From an uncultured Clostridia bacterium (GTDB taxonomy: Bacteria; Bacillota; Clostridia; UMGS1810): a DNA stretch of 64,000 bases. The translations under genes and the position numbers were made by a program. Location of the stretch: NCBI GenBank assembly GCA_934481345.1, contig CAKSPF010000002.1, positions 359,028 to 423,027 on the forward strand. The letters run 5' to 3'. The notes beneath the pieces are model-generated. The model worked only from the letters and a program-made list of their open reading frames with translations, was not told where the DNA came from and made no database searches. Shown here one piece after another: positions 24,002 to 33,434 of this stretch (within the stretch, counting starts at the first letter, position 1; each line of letters starts with the position of its first letter).

Positions 24002-25372
24002 ATGGGAAAAGCTGTGTTTTCGGTATGCAATTTCGGCGCTGTTCCGAATTCAAATGAAAATCAAAGCAGAAATATACAAGCTGCTATAGACGCGTGTTTT
24101 AAAAGCGGAGGCGGAGAGGTCGTAATTCCTGCCGGCGACTATGCGGTTGGTGACATAAGGTTAAGGAGCGGAGTGTATATTCACCTTTTGGGAAATGCAC
24201 ATCTTATAGGAACGAGAAATCCAAACGATTATTTTAATTACCGCTATGATAAGCTTGAACCGCTTGACTCAAAGTATGTTACCGATGATTTGTGGCAATC
24301 TCCCCAAACGCCGAACAGGAACTATTCTTTTATGCGGACTGCGGGCAGCAGATGGAATAACGGAATAATAAGAGGCATTTTTGCCGAAAACTGCGGAGTC
24401 ATCGGAGATAAAGGTTCGTATATAGACGGAAGCAACTGTTATGACGAAAACAATGAGGAACAGTACAGAGGACCGCACGGCATAAGCTTATGGTACTGCA
24501 AAAACATCATGCTGAAAGGATATACTGTTCAAAACAGCGGGAACTGGGCGCATGCAATGCATTACTGCGAAAATATAACGGCGGACAATATTACTGTGCT
24601 TGCCGGACATGACGGCATTCATCCCACCTGCTGTAAAAACGTCATTATCACAAACAGCAGTTTTTATACCGGTGACGACTGCATAGCAGGGTTCGGAAAT
24701 TTAAATATATATGTCGGAAACTGTATTCTTAACTCCGCATGCAGCGCTCTGCGGCTCGGCGCGGCAAATGCACTTATAGAAAAATGCAGAATTTACGGGC
24801 CTTGCAAGTATTATTTCCGAGGCAGCCTTACAAAAGAGGAAAAGATCAGCGGTAAGCCTCCGAAAAGTGACGGCAAGCGAAACAATATGCTGAGTGTCTT
24901 TACATATTATTCCGATTTTGCATTTCCTGTGGAGTATCAGCCCGGAAACATTGTTGTAAGCGATTGCAGTATTGATTTTGCGGACAGGCTTTTGCACTAT
25001 AACTTTTCGGGGAATGAAACCTGGCAAAAAAACAGACCGCTTTCTTCTTTTGCATTCAAAAACATAACGGCAACAAATATAAGTATGCCGCTGACCTGTT
25101 ACGGAGATGAAAGCGACAAAATAAATCTTGAAATATCGGATTCGGTTATTTCATTCAGAGAAGGGTATGAGAACGTCACTTTCATGCACGCAAATAATTA
25201 TAAAAAAATACATTTGAAAAATCTTGAAATAAAAAACAATATTTCGGAGCCTTTTATACTCTCATGGCAGACGAAAGACGCGATAGAATTTGAAAACGTC
25301 ATCTCGGATTCGCACAAAAACAAACTGACCGTATACCGCACGGACGCGCCGTTTGAGTGCGAGTCTATCTGA
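24002..25372 (+). CDS. GH28 polygalacturonase-like enzyme
   Basis: The start is set at the ATG at 24002 behind AAAGGGTG; a GTG nine bases earlier would overlap it. The 456-residue protein opens with VCNFGAVPNS, the usual beginning of a right-handed beta-helix, followed by a GGGEVVIPAGDY turn. GH28-type acidic residues appear as AGHDGIHP (Asp204) and YTGDDCIAG (Asp225, Asp226). The classic GHG and RIK motifs are not clear, so substrate may differ from plain polygalacturonan. There is no signal peptide, which suggests action on imported oligogalacturonides or related glycans. It is a single-gene unit with its own promoter and terminator. Confidence 0.82.
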   Translation: MGKAVFSVCNFGAVPNSNENQSRNIQAAIDACFKSGGGEVVIPAGDYAVGDIRLRSGVYIHLLGNAHLIGTRNPNDYFNYRYDKLEPLDSKYVTDDLWQSPQTPNRNYSFMRTAGSRWNNGIIRGIFAENCGVIGDKGSYIDGSNCYDENNEEQYRGPHGISLWYCKNIMLKGYTVQNSGNWAHAMHYCENITADNITVLAGHDGIHPTCCKNVIITNSSFYTGDDCIAGFGNLNIYVGNCILNSACSALRLGAANALIEKCRIYGPCKYYFRGSLTKEEKISGKPPKSDGKRNNMLSVFTYYSDFAFPVEYQPGNIVVSDCSIDFADRLLHYNFSGNETWQKNRPLSSFAFKNITATNISMPLTCYGDESDKINLEISDSVISFREGYENVTFMHANNYKKIHLKNLEIKNNISEPFILSWQTKDAIEFENVISDSHKNKLTVYRTDAPFECESI

Positions 25373-25396
25373 AAACAAAAAACAGATAGTTTTTTT
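25365..25396 (+). terminator. Terminator of the GH28 gene
   Basis: CTATCTG (25365-25371, overlapping the stop) pairs perfectly with CAGATAG (25383-25389) and is followed by seven T residues. Confidence 0.8.
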
Positions 25397-25450
25397 AAAA
25401 ACGGATAGCCCGGATTAAAAAAATTAAATATGTTTTCAAAAAACAGGAAA

Positions 25451-25480
25451 TGGACTTTCGGACATTTAAAAAGCTATAAT
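25451..25480 (+). promoter_or_regulatory. Probable promoter of the six-gene CAZyme operon
   Basis: TGGACT (25451-25456) and a perfect TATAAT (25475-25480) are 18 bases apart, 83 bases before the first gene. The long leader could host regulation, but no clear operator was seen. Confidence 0.6.
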
Positions 25481-25562
25481 GGAGATATAAAAACAAGAAT
25501 GTGGCTTTAAGAAAAACGAAACCGTCTGAAATGGCATTATTTCAGCTTAGGAGGAAACCGCA

Positions 25563-27563
25563 ATGCATGAAGCAAAGATAATTTATAAAAACGGTTATCC
25601 GTTTTTTAAATTTGACAATAAAGAATATTCGCCGTGTATGTTCAGGTCGTTCAGACCTACTCCTGCCAATGTTTCGCTTGCATACAGAAACGGCGTAAGG
25701 GTATTTCAGATGCAGGTCGCAGGTCAGATGAACGGAATGGATGTTCCGTATTCGCTCTACGGCGGTGTGTGGCAGGACGAAAACGTATATAATTTCAAAA
25801 ATTTCGACAGACAGATAGAAATGTTCAAAAAATTTGCTCCCGATGGCAAATACATAGTGTTTATTCAGCTTGACGCACCGGAAGCATGGCTCGAAAAACA
25901 CAAAAATTCAATATCGAGCTTTTATAATCTGCATACGGAAGCCTATGATGAAGAATGGAAAAAAGCGGCTGCAGAGTATTTAAAGGTATTTATGCAGTAT
26001 TGTGAAGAAAACTACGGCGGAGATATTATAGGCTACGGCATAAGTGCCGGCAGGTCCACCGAGTGGTTTTCGGGCAATAACTATTACACAGAAAATATGC
26101 GGTATGCCTATGCAGGATACTTAAAGAAACCGGATGCACAAATTCCCGGATTTCCGGAGAAGTCTGATGATTACAAGGTTTTCCGCGGACCGGCCACGGA
26201 GGAATACAGATTTTTAAAATTTGCAAACCGCGGAGCTAATATTGCGGCGGAATTTTTCGCAGGCGAGGCTCAGAAGGTGCTTCGGCACAAAAAACCGCTT
26301 GGGCTTTTCGGCGGTTACTATGCGCTGAAGGATAATTCGCTTCATGTCAACGACTTCATTGATGTGTGGGACTGCGGCGATATAGACATGGTATGGGCGC
26401 CTGCTTCGTATGACGAATTCAGAAAGCTTGAAAATTCGTGTGGAGTTACGGTAGCGTGCGAATCGGTTAAGCTCAGAAACATGGTGCACGTCAGTGAGCT
26501 TGATCACAGGACGGAGCTTGCATGCTATCCGATGGAGCACCCGGTGGCAAGGGAAAGATGGAATTATCGCATGCTTGACGGCAATATAATTGACGACTGC
26601 TGCAAGGACAGTTTTGAGGCAATTATGCTTTTCAGACGGGAGCTTGCGTCGGCGCTGATGCACGGCAGCATGCTCTGGTGGTTTGATTTTTTTGGCGGTT
26701 ATTATGCTTCGCCCGAATACGAAAACATGCTTAAACAACATGTTGAAATATATTCGCGGATTGCGGAAAATGGGAAAAAAAAAGAGAGCGTTGCGGAGGT
26801 TGCGGTTTTTGCGGACCCGCATTCAAACTCATACCTTGCGGACGCTATGAAAATACATAAATCGTTTAATTTTAACTGTATGCTTAACCTTGCAAAGTCT
26901 GGAATAGCGTATGATATATATAATTTGCAGGACATAGCCAAGGTTGATATGTCACGGTATAAGCTCTGCATATTCTTAAACGCTTTCAGAATGAGCGGAA
27001 GTGAGCTAGAAGCGGCAAAAAATGCCGAATGTTATAAGCTGTGGGTATATGCACCGAACTGCATAAAGGATAACCGCATTGATTATCGCGGAATACGCGA
27101 GGTTACGGGCATGAATACAGAAGCCTTTGAAAAACCGCTTGATGACACGGTAGTTGCAGGCGAAATCAAATTCGGTTTTGATAAACCCGTAAGTCCTGGA
27201 TTTTATGTAAATGACAGTAGCGCACGGTGCATAGGCAAATATGAAAAAAGCGGACTGTGCGCTATGGCATACAAAAACGGAAATTACTACGTTCCCTGCG
27301 GAAACATACCATCGGAGCTGTGGCGCATGACGGCGAAAAAATGCGGAGTTCATGTGTACTCCGAGTGTGACGGAGCGCTTCTTGCCGATAATAATTTTAT
27401 CTGTTTTCAGACAATGAATACTTCAACGCCGGAAATCCGCCTGAAAGAGGACGGTGTGTTTGAGGAGCTGTTTGACGGAGGAATCTATAAAAGCGAAAAC
27501 AAAGTTTTGAAATATGAAACAAAGCCGGGAACGGTTAAGATGTTTGTGAGAATACCAACTTGA
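25563..27563 (+). CDS. GH42-like clan GH-A glycoside hydrolase
   Basis: This 666-residue protein lacks a signal peptide. Residues 1-400 look like a (beta/alpha)8 barrel. GYGISAGRSTEW carries candidate acid/base Glu167, and VACESVKL carries candidate nucleophile Glu300. LWWFDFFGGYY follows near the end of the barrel. Residues 420-510 (VAVFADPHSNSY, YDIYNLQDIA, YKLCIFLNAF) resemble the trimerisation domain of GH42 beta-galactosidases, and a small beta domain follows. A cytoplasmic exo-glycosidase on imported oligosaccharides is the best guess. It heads the operon that continues 15 bases later with a secreted glycosidase. Family assignment is approximate. Confidence 0.7.
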   Translation: MHEAKIIYKNGYPFFKFDNKEYSPCMFRSFRPTPANVSLAYRNGVRVFQMQVAGQMNGMDVPYSLYGGVWQDENVYNFKNFDRQIEMFKKFAPDGKYIVFIQLDAPEAWLEKHKNSISSFYNLHTEAYDEEWKKAAAEYLKVFMQYCEENYGGDIIGYGISAGRSTEWFSGNNYYTENMRYAYAGYLKKPDAQIPGFPEKSDDYKVFRGPATEEYRFLKFANRGANIAAEFFAGEAQKVLRHKKPLGLFGGYYALKDNSLHVNDFIDVWDCGDIDMVWAPASYDEFRKLENSCGVTVACESVKLRNMVHVSELDHRTELACYPMEHPVARERWNYRMLDGNIIDDCCKDSFEAIMLFRRELASALMHGSMLWWFDFFGGYYASPEYENMLKQHVEIYSRIAENGKKKESVAEVAVFADPHSNSYLADAMKIHKSFNFNCMLNLAKSGIAYDIYNLQDIAKVDMSRYKLCIFLNAFRMSGSELEAAKNAECYKLWVYAPNCIKDNRIDYRGIREVTGMNTEAFEKPLDDTVVAGEIKFGFDKPVSPGFYVNDSSARCIGKYEKSGLCAMAYKNGNYYVPCGNIPSELWRMTAKKCGVHVYSECDGALLADNNFICFQTMNTSTPEIRLKEDGVFEELFDGGIYKSENKVLKYETKPGTVKMFVRIPT

Positions 27564-27578
27564 GGAGGTTGAACGCGA

Positions 27579-30500
27579 GTGAAAATAAAAAAAGCTGCAA
27601 TAAGTATATTGCTTGTCTTTGCTGTAGTGCTGAGCAATGTCGGTGCGGCAGTTTGCGCCGACAATCAAAATAACGGTGTTGGCACGGGTGAAATCACGGA
27701 TAATGTAAACGAGATATTGCTGAATGAAGATTTTGAAAGCTACAAAGACGGCGATACACCCGAATATACCGTAAGCAGTGCAAAGGGCATAACCGTCAGC
27801 AAGACGGAGGAACACGGAAATGTGATGTCTTTTTATTCAGCTACCGGTTCGCTTATATTTAATCATGATTTCGGCAAAAAACTCGGAGTGGGAACATATC
27901 TTATGAGTTTTGACTTCAGCGCCGACGGCAACGGCAAGCTTACATATGTAAGACTGAGAAATATTTCTATGAACGAAGGTCCGGTAAGAGATAATTACTT
28001 CGAAACAATAGCATTTAATGAAAAAATGAGGATACTTACATATCCGAATACAAAAGGATGGACCGGAACGGATCAGGGAGCATATGTGCAGGATGAGTGG
28101 TATCATGTGGATATGTGGCTCGATTTAAACAGTTTTACAGTTTATTACTATATAAATAACGAGTTTGTCAAGTCCACGTCCATACACACCGACATGAACG
28201 CTGTTGCAGGATTTCAGTTAGGTGTTGAAAAGGCGGCCGGAAGCCGTGTGTACATAGATAATCTGAAATTTACCAAAGTAAATTATGCAGATAAATTAGG
28301 ACTGCCTGCCGATGCGGTGCCGAGCTCGCTCAAAGGATCGGTAAGCATATCGATGCAAACCGGTAAAATAGGAAATATCTTTACGCAGACGGAGATACCG
28401 TCTTTTGAAGTGGGATTTAAAAATCGTGGCAGCGACGAGCGTACATATGATGTTACATTTTCTGCGGTAAATGAGGACGGAGCGGTATTCTGGAGCAAAA
28501 CAGAAAAAATGACTCTCGATGCGTTTGAGCAGAAAACAGTAAAGACGGAAATATCGTCGACCGAATTTGGTTGCAATATGTTTTATGTGTCGGCGGTTGA
28601 TACCTCAGACTCCGATACGTCCGGAATCTCTCGTGAATTTTCATATATAAATTCACCGAGTCAAAAAAACTCCAAGTGGGGAGCTACGATACATACACAG
28701 TATCATTACAACAGCCCCGAAACGGTTGATATTATGGCAAAAAGCGGAATGGGATATGTCCGCACCGGCATAAACTGGGCTTCATATGAAACTGCCGCGG
28801 GAAAATATAAGATTCCCGACGAATATAAGAATTACTTTCAGAAAATAAAGAATAGCGGAATGGAAATGCTGACAGGTGTAATGGGTACAAATTCGAATGT
28901 ATATCCCACAGCAATACCTCCGGCTACCGAGCAGGATCTGAAGATATTTGGAGATTATGTATACAATTTCACAAAGGAAATGTCTCCGTATTCTACTCAT
29001 AACGAGGTATGGAACGAATATAACCTGGAGGGTTCGGGCTTTAACCCGAACAGCGAGCCGCCGGAGAAATATGCCGAGATGCTCAAAACGGCATATAAAC
29101 AGATGAAAGCGGTTAATCCCGACAGCTTTGTAATAGGTTTCGTTACATCCGGCACGCCGAACGCATGGATAGAACGTGTTTTTAAAGCACTTGACGGCGA
29201 GGATTGTTTTGACGCTATATCCGTTCACCCGTACAGCATGAGAATAAGCCCCGAGGACGGTAACCTTGTTTCGAGAATAGTACTTTTGAAAGAGCTTATG
29301 CAAAAGTACGGCTATGATGACAAAGAGCTGTGGGCAACCGAGATAGGCTGGCCGAATGTTAACGGTTATGTAAGCGTAGAAAATCAGGCGCGCTATAATG
29401 TCCGTACTATGCTTTTGAATGACGCTCACGATTTGTTTGACCGCGTGTTGATGTATCAGGTAAGTGATTCGGGATTAAGAGAAGATTATTCGGAGCATCA
29501 TTTCGGATTGGTGAAAAGCTGGTTCAGAGAGCTTGATGTGCCGTATGCCGCAAAACCGGCATACGCAGCTATGAGCAACTTCAATATGAAGGTCGGCAAT
29601 GCGGAATTTGAAAAAACGATTGCGGAGGAAAAGAGCTTTTATGCGTATAAGTATAAAAACGGTCACGAATCCGATAAAAATATAATAGTTGCCGGAAGCT
29701 ATGACGGAACATATTCGATGAGCTTAAAGCTCGGCTGTGACAGCGTCACCGTATATGATATGTACGGAAATGCAAAAACGGTAACGGGAACAAACGGCGA
29801 TTATACGTTTGTGCTCGGCGAGGATATGTGCTATATAGAAGGAGATTTCGGCGATGTTGACTTTTGCAATCCCGTTATAGAAACCGATACACTTGAAATT
29901 TCCACAACGCGCAATACGAAAACGGCGGTTGTGATAACAGCGGATTATGATGATGAAATAACGGCAGATGTCATAAATGCAAAAGGTATGACGTTTACGG
30001 AAGCGGAAAATTTGGGCGGCGGCAAGCTGAAGCTTAAATTTACGGTAGGTGACGAAACTTTTGAAAAGGATAAGGTTAAAATTTCGGTTAATTCACCGAG
30101 AGGTCACCTTGCCGATATGGAAATACCGATTAATTACCTGATGTCCGCCACAATCGAAAGCTTTGATGTGGCACCGTACAGCACTCAGAGCTTCAGGCAC
30201 CTTACGGGGATTGTGAAGATAAAGAATAACCGAAAGGATCTGCCCATTAACGGCGAGCTGGTATTCAGTGAGCCTGCAAGGCTGAAGGATAACTTAGGTT
30301 CTGTAACGGTAACCGATATAGGAATGGGAGAAACGCAAAATATTCGTTTCAACATACCGGAGAATTGGAACGGCGAAAAAAACAAACTCAGCGCGGAATT
30401 AATTCTCAGCAACGGTGAAAAATACTCTATCGAAGGAAATATTCTGTACTCAACGGCTGCAAAAATTAATACAGCGCCGACAATTGACGGAGTAATTTCA

Positions 30501-31076
30501 CCGGGCGAGTGGGACAGCGGCACGGTGATGATTTTGTCGGGCGAAGGTATGTCGGACAGAGTAAGCGATATAAAATACGGCGGTCCGAACGATCTCAGCG
30601 GCAAGGCAAAGCTCACATATGATGATGAGTATTTATATTTTATGTGTGATGTTCAGGATAACGTTTTTTCACAGAAAAACGATCTGACATATATATGGAA
30701 GGGCGACGGAATACAGTTTGGATTTGCTTATAATCCGAATGCAAAAACCGCAACGGAGGTAGGTCTTGCACTGACTCCTGCCGGAGCTATTGCATACGGA
30801 TACTCGTCTGAGCACGGATATGCGGCAAATCAGCTGCTTACCGACTTCAAGGTAGTTATTGTAAACAGCGGTGAGAAAACAGTGTATGAAACCGCAATTC
30901 CATGGAGTTATTTACTTCCGGAGGGAGTAAGCGTATCAAATATGAAGCAATTTTATTTTTCAATGCTCATAAACGATAATGACGGAGGTGACAGACTCGG
31001 CTGGCTTGAATACGGCAGCGGCATAGGACGCGCCAAGAGCACGGCAAAATTTGTAAAGACAGTGTTGGTTAAGTAA
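27579..31076 (+). CDS. Secreted multidomain clan GH-A glycosidase with CBM9
   Basis: This begins at a GTG behind GAGGAGGT and encodes 1165 residues. After a signal peptide (about 1-26) come a LamG-like domain (48-230, starting LNEDFESYKDG), an Ig-like domain, and a GH39-like clan GH-A barrel (about 365-675). The barrel has EVWNEYN (acid/base Glu480) and LWATEIGWPN (nucleophile Glu588). Further beta domains follow, then a C-terminal CBM9-type module (APTIDGVISPGEW, IWKGDGIQFGF). It should hydrolyse a glycan at the cell surface or outside. Family cannot be fixed by eye, and a search could place it in GH39, GH5 or an unclassified group. The paralogous protein at 33435-36239 shares the LamG-like and catalytic parts. 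Confidence 0.8.
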   Translation: MKIKKAAISILLVFAVVLSNVGAAVCADNQNNGVGTGEITDNVNEILLNEDFESYKDGDTPEYTVSSAKGITVSKTEEHGNVMSFYSATGSLIFNHDFGKKLGVGTYLMSFDFSADGNGKLTYVRLRNISMNEGPVRDNYFETIAFNEKMRILTYPNTKGWTGTDQGAYVQDEWYHVDMWLDLNSFTVYYYINNEFVKSTSIHTDMNAVAGFQLGVEKAAGSRVYIDNLKFTKVNYADKLGLPADAVPSSLKGSVSISMQTGKIGNIFTQTEIPSFEVGFKNRGSDERTYDVTFSAVNEDGAVFWSKTEKMTLDAFEQKTVKTEISSTEFGCNMFYVSAVDTSDSDTSGISREFSYINSPSQKNSKWGATIHTQYHYNSPETVDIMAKSGMGYVRTGINWASYETAAGKYKIPDEYKNYFQKIKNSGMEMLTGVMGTNSNVYPTAIPPATEQDLKIFGDYVYNFTKEMSPYSTHNEVWNEYNLEGSGFNPNSEPPEKYAEMLKTAYKQMKAVNPDSFVIGFVTSGTPNAWIERVFKALDGEDCFDAISVHPYSMRISPEDGNLVSRIVLLKELMQKYGYDDKELWATEIGWPNVNGYVSVENQARYNVRTMLLNDAHDLFDRVLMYQVSDSGLREDYSEHHFGLVKSWFRELDVPYAAKPAYAAMSNFNMKVGNAEFEKTIAEEKSFYAYKYKNGHESDKNIIVAGSYDGTYSMSLKLGCDSVTVYDMYGNAKTVTGTNGDYTFVLGEDMCYIEGDFGDVDFCNPVIETDTLEISTTRNTKTAVVITADYDDEITADVINAKGMTFTEAENLGGGKLKLKFTVGDETFEKDKVKISVNSPRGHLADMEIPINYLMSATIESFDVAPYSTQSFRHLTGIVKIKNNRKDLPINGELVFSEPARLKDNLGSVTVTDIGMGETQNIRFNIPENWNGEKNKLSAELILSNGEKYSIEGNILYSTAAKINTAPTIDGVISPGEWDSGTVMILSGEGMSDRVSDIKYGGPNDLSGKAKLTYDDEYLYFMCDVQDNVFSQKNDLTYIWKGDGIQFGFAYNPNAKTATEVGLALTPAGAIAYGYSSEHGYAANQLLTDFKVVIVNSGEKTVYETAIPWSYLLPEGVSVSNMKQFYFSMLINDNDGGDRLGWLEYGSGIGRAKSTAKFVKTVLVK

Positions 31077-31097
31077 AAAATATTTTACGGAGGTTTT

Positions 31098-33386
31098 ATG
31101 ATGAAAAACTTAAAAAAGGCAGTATCATTAATTACATTGGTAAGTATGGCAGTATCGCTGTTTGCCGCATTTGCTGTAACGGCTGCGGCGTCTTCTGCGG
31201 CGTCGGATGTTATGTTTTCAACTAAGTTTGACGCAAAAGACGACTGGACGGGTATAACGCGATTTAATACAGTAACAGATTCGCTCTACGGCAATGTAAT
31301 GGCAACCATAACGGCAGGTGCACAGGAATCTAAGCATTATAAGCTGTTTAATGATCCTGTTACTTTGGGCAGAATTGTATTGAGTGCAGATATCAAACCG
31401 CTTGCAAGCGACGCGGCAATAAAGCTCGGTATTGTCATCGGTGGTGACGGTTCTGCTACACAGTCAAACGGCGATAACTCAACATACGGCAAAAGAGTTT
31501 TGGTTATGATGAGCGGTAAAATCGGTGTGGCATCAGCTTTCGGAAACGGTGTTGATAAATGGAGCATGGATGTAACCGAAAATACATGGTATCATGCCGA
31601 TATAGTTGCAGATATGGACGCAAATACACTCACATACTACATAAACGGTGAAGAAAAATTTATATTTGAAAACGCGCTTAACGATTTCGAACAGATAAAG
31701 GGAATTTTCATAAGGTCTAATTGTACAACGGCAGGAACCCCCACATCATATGCAGATAATGTTACTGTCCTGAAAAACATCGGACAGACGACTTATACCC
31801 CGACGGTTAACGACGGATATGTTGATGTGGAATTCACTCAGGCAATCAAAGGGCTTTCGGCTATTTCAAAATCCGACATATCAATATCACCGGTATTGGG
31901 CGGAGATGAAGTTTCGGTAACAAATGTGGAAGTAATGGGTATGAAGCTTATGCGCGTGTATTTTGACAGCAGCAAGCTTGTAAACGGCGCAGAATACATG
32001 ATTGTACCGAAAACTCCTTTTAACGGCGTTACGGGCGGCACTTTAAGCGCAGTTTCATTCAACGCTCCCTCCGGAGAAACAAAGACGGTTTATCTCCCCG
32101 AGGAAAATTTCAGCAGCTTTGACGGCACAACTCTTCCGGAAGGCTGGGAGGTTAAGGACGGCAAGGAAAGCTATGTGACAGTTTATACGGCAGATAACGG
32201 AAACAAAGCGCTTCAGATAAATAAAGAAGCTGCCGGAAGCAAAAACACCCAGGTTGCAGTAACTCTGCCGACAGCAGCAGATTCTGCAAACAAAGACGTA
32301 ACGGCTGAATTTAAATATTATCTGAATAAAGCTGCGGAAAATCCGTTTATCAGAGTATATGCAGACTTTGGCGATACTACTTCAATACCGTTTGAAATGC
32401 AGGCAGGAACACTTGTCGCATACAATAATCCCGATAAAGCCGGTGACGGATATAATGCACCTGTAAAGGGCCTGAAAACCAATGCATGGTATACCGTCAA
32501 AATGACAATTCATAATAACGATACAGTGGACTATTATTTCTATGATGCTGACGGTGCTCTTGCAGGAAGTGTGACGGCTCAGGTATTAAACAACAGAACA
32601 AATATCGGTGAAAAATCTCTTACGGGATTAAGATTTGTTCACAGAACGGCAGGTTCTGACAACAACAATGACGGTGCGGTATATGTAGACGACGTATCGG
32701 TATACAGCGTTTCAAACCCTGCTACGATAAGCAGCGTAAGATTTGAGGATGTGGACGGAAACAGCCTGATACCTCAATCTGACGGTATGACACCAGATGT
32801 TAAGAAGGTAAATATAGTATTCGGCAATTCCATGAATCCGGACACTATTGATGTAGATTTGATTGATTCGGATAACAATTCCGTTTCGGCAGCAGGCGAA
32901 TATTTCAGCACTTCAAATACCTATGCACTTAACCTTACAGAGTGCTTGCAGCCAAACAGCACATACACACTTACTGTAGGCAAGGCTGCCGAGGATGTTG
33001 ACGGCAAGACTCTTGCAGGTGACGTAAGATATACATTTGCAACAGGCAGCGGTGCATTCCGCATTTTGGAATTTGCTCTTACCGATGCAGACGGAAATAC
33101 TGTAGCTCTCGCAGATGTAACGGCAGGCACTGTCTTAAAGCTTAAAGCAAAAATTGTGAACACCTCCGGCACGGCACAGCCCGTATGCTTATCATACGGT
33201 GTATATAACGGACTGTTCCTTGAGGATGTGGATATGGTAAGCGATACTTTGTCGGGAAATAACACATATTTTGAAGAAACACTTACATTCAACGGTATAA
33301 CAGGTACAAATGTAAAGATAAAAGGATTTTTGTGGGACAGCACGAGCAATTTGTATCCGCTTGAGGATTGCATAGAATTGCAGTAG
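31098..33386 (+). CDS. Secreted multidomain LamG-like/Big_5-like protein
   Basis: The 762-residue protein has a signal peptide (about 1-33). It then alternates two LamG-like jelly-roll domains (about 35-240 and 350-560) with two Ig-like Big_5-type domains (about 245-345 and 565-665, the second with NIVFGNSMNPDTI and TYTLTVGKAAED). A C-terminal domain ends FLWDSTSNLYPLED. No catalytic domain is visible. It may bind polysaccharide or act as a surface scaffold. Two adjacent ATGs follow GGAGGTTTT; the second (31101) has better spacing, the first is used here. The C-terminal domain recurs in at least four proteins of this locus. Confidence 0.7.
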   Translation: MMKNLKKAVSLITLVSMAVSLFAAFAVTAAASSAASDVMFSTKFDAKDDWTGITRFNTVTDSLYGNVMATITAGAQESKHYKLFNDPVTLGRIVLSADIKPLASDAAIKLGIVIGGDGSATQSNGDNSTYGKRVLVMMSGKIGVASAFGNGVDKWSMDVTENTWYHADIVADMDANTLTYYINGEEKFIFENALNDFEQIKGIFIRSNCTTAGTPTSYADNVTVLKNIGQTTYTPTVNDGYVDVEFTQAIKGLSAISKSDISISPVLGGDEVSVTNVEVMGMKLMRVYFDSSKLVNGAEYMIVPKTPFNGVTGGTLSAVSFNAPSGETKTVYLPEENFSSFDGTTLPEGWEVKDGKESYVTVYTADNGNKALQINKEAAGSKNTQVAVTLPTAADSANKDVTAEFKYYLNKAAENPFIRVYADFGDTTSIPFEMQAGTLVAYNNPDKAGDGYNAPVKGLKTNAWYTVKMTIHNNDTVDYYFYDADGALAGSVTAQVLNNRTNIGEKSLTGLRFVHRTAGSDNNNDGAVYVDDVSVYSVSNPATISSVRFEDVDGNSLIPQSDGMTPDVKKVNIVFGNSMNPDTIDVDLIDSDNNSVSAAGEYFSTSNTYALNLTECLQPNSTYTLTVGKAAEDVDGKTLAGDVRYTFATGSGAFRILEFALTDADGNTVALADVTAGTVLKLKAKIVNTSGTAQPVCLSYGVYNGLFLEDVDMVSDTLSGNNTYFEETLTFNGITGTNVKIKGFLWDSTSNLYPLEDCIELQ

Positions 33387-33434
33387 CATAAAGAGCAGAT
33401 TACGGATTGTTTTTCATTTCATAGGAGAAGATAT

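Noticed and set aside
23770..24057. Open frame of about 95 codons spanning the promoter region of the GH28 gene
   Set aside because: It has no ribosome site, overlaps both promoters and the GH28 start, and has low-complexity Lys/Leu composition.
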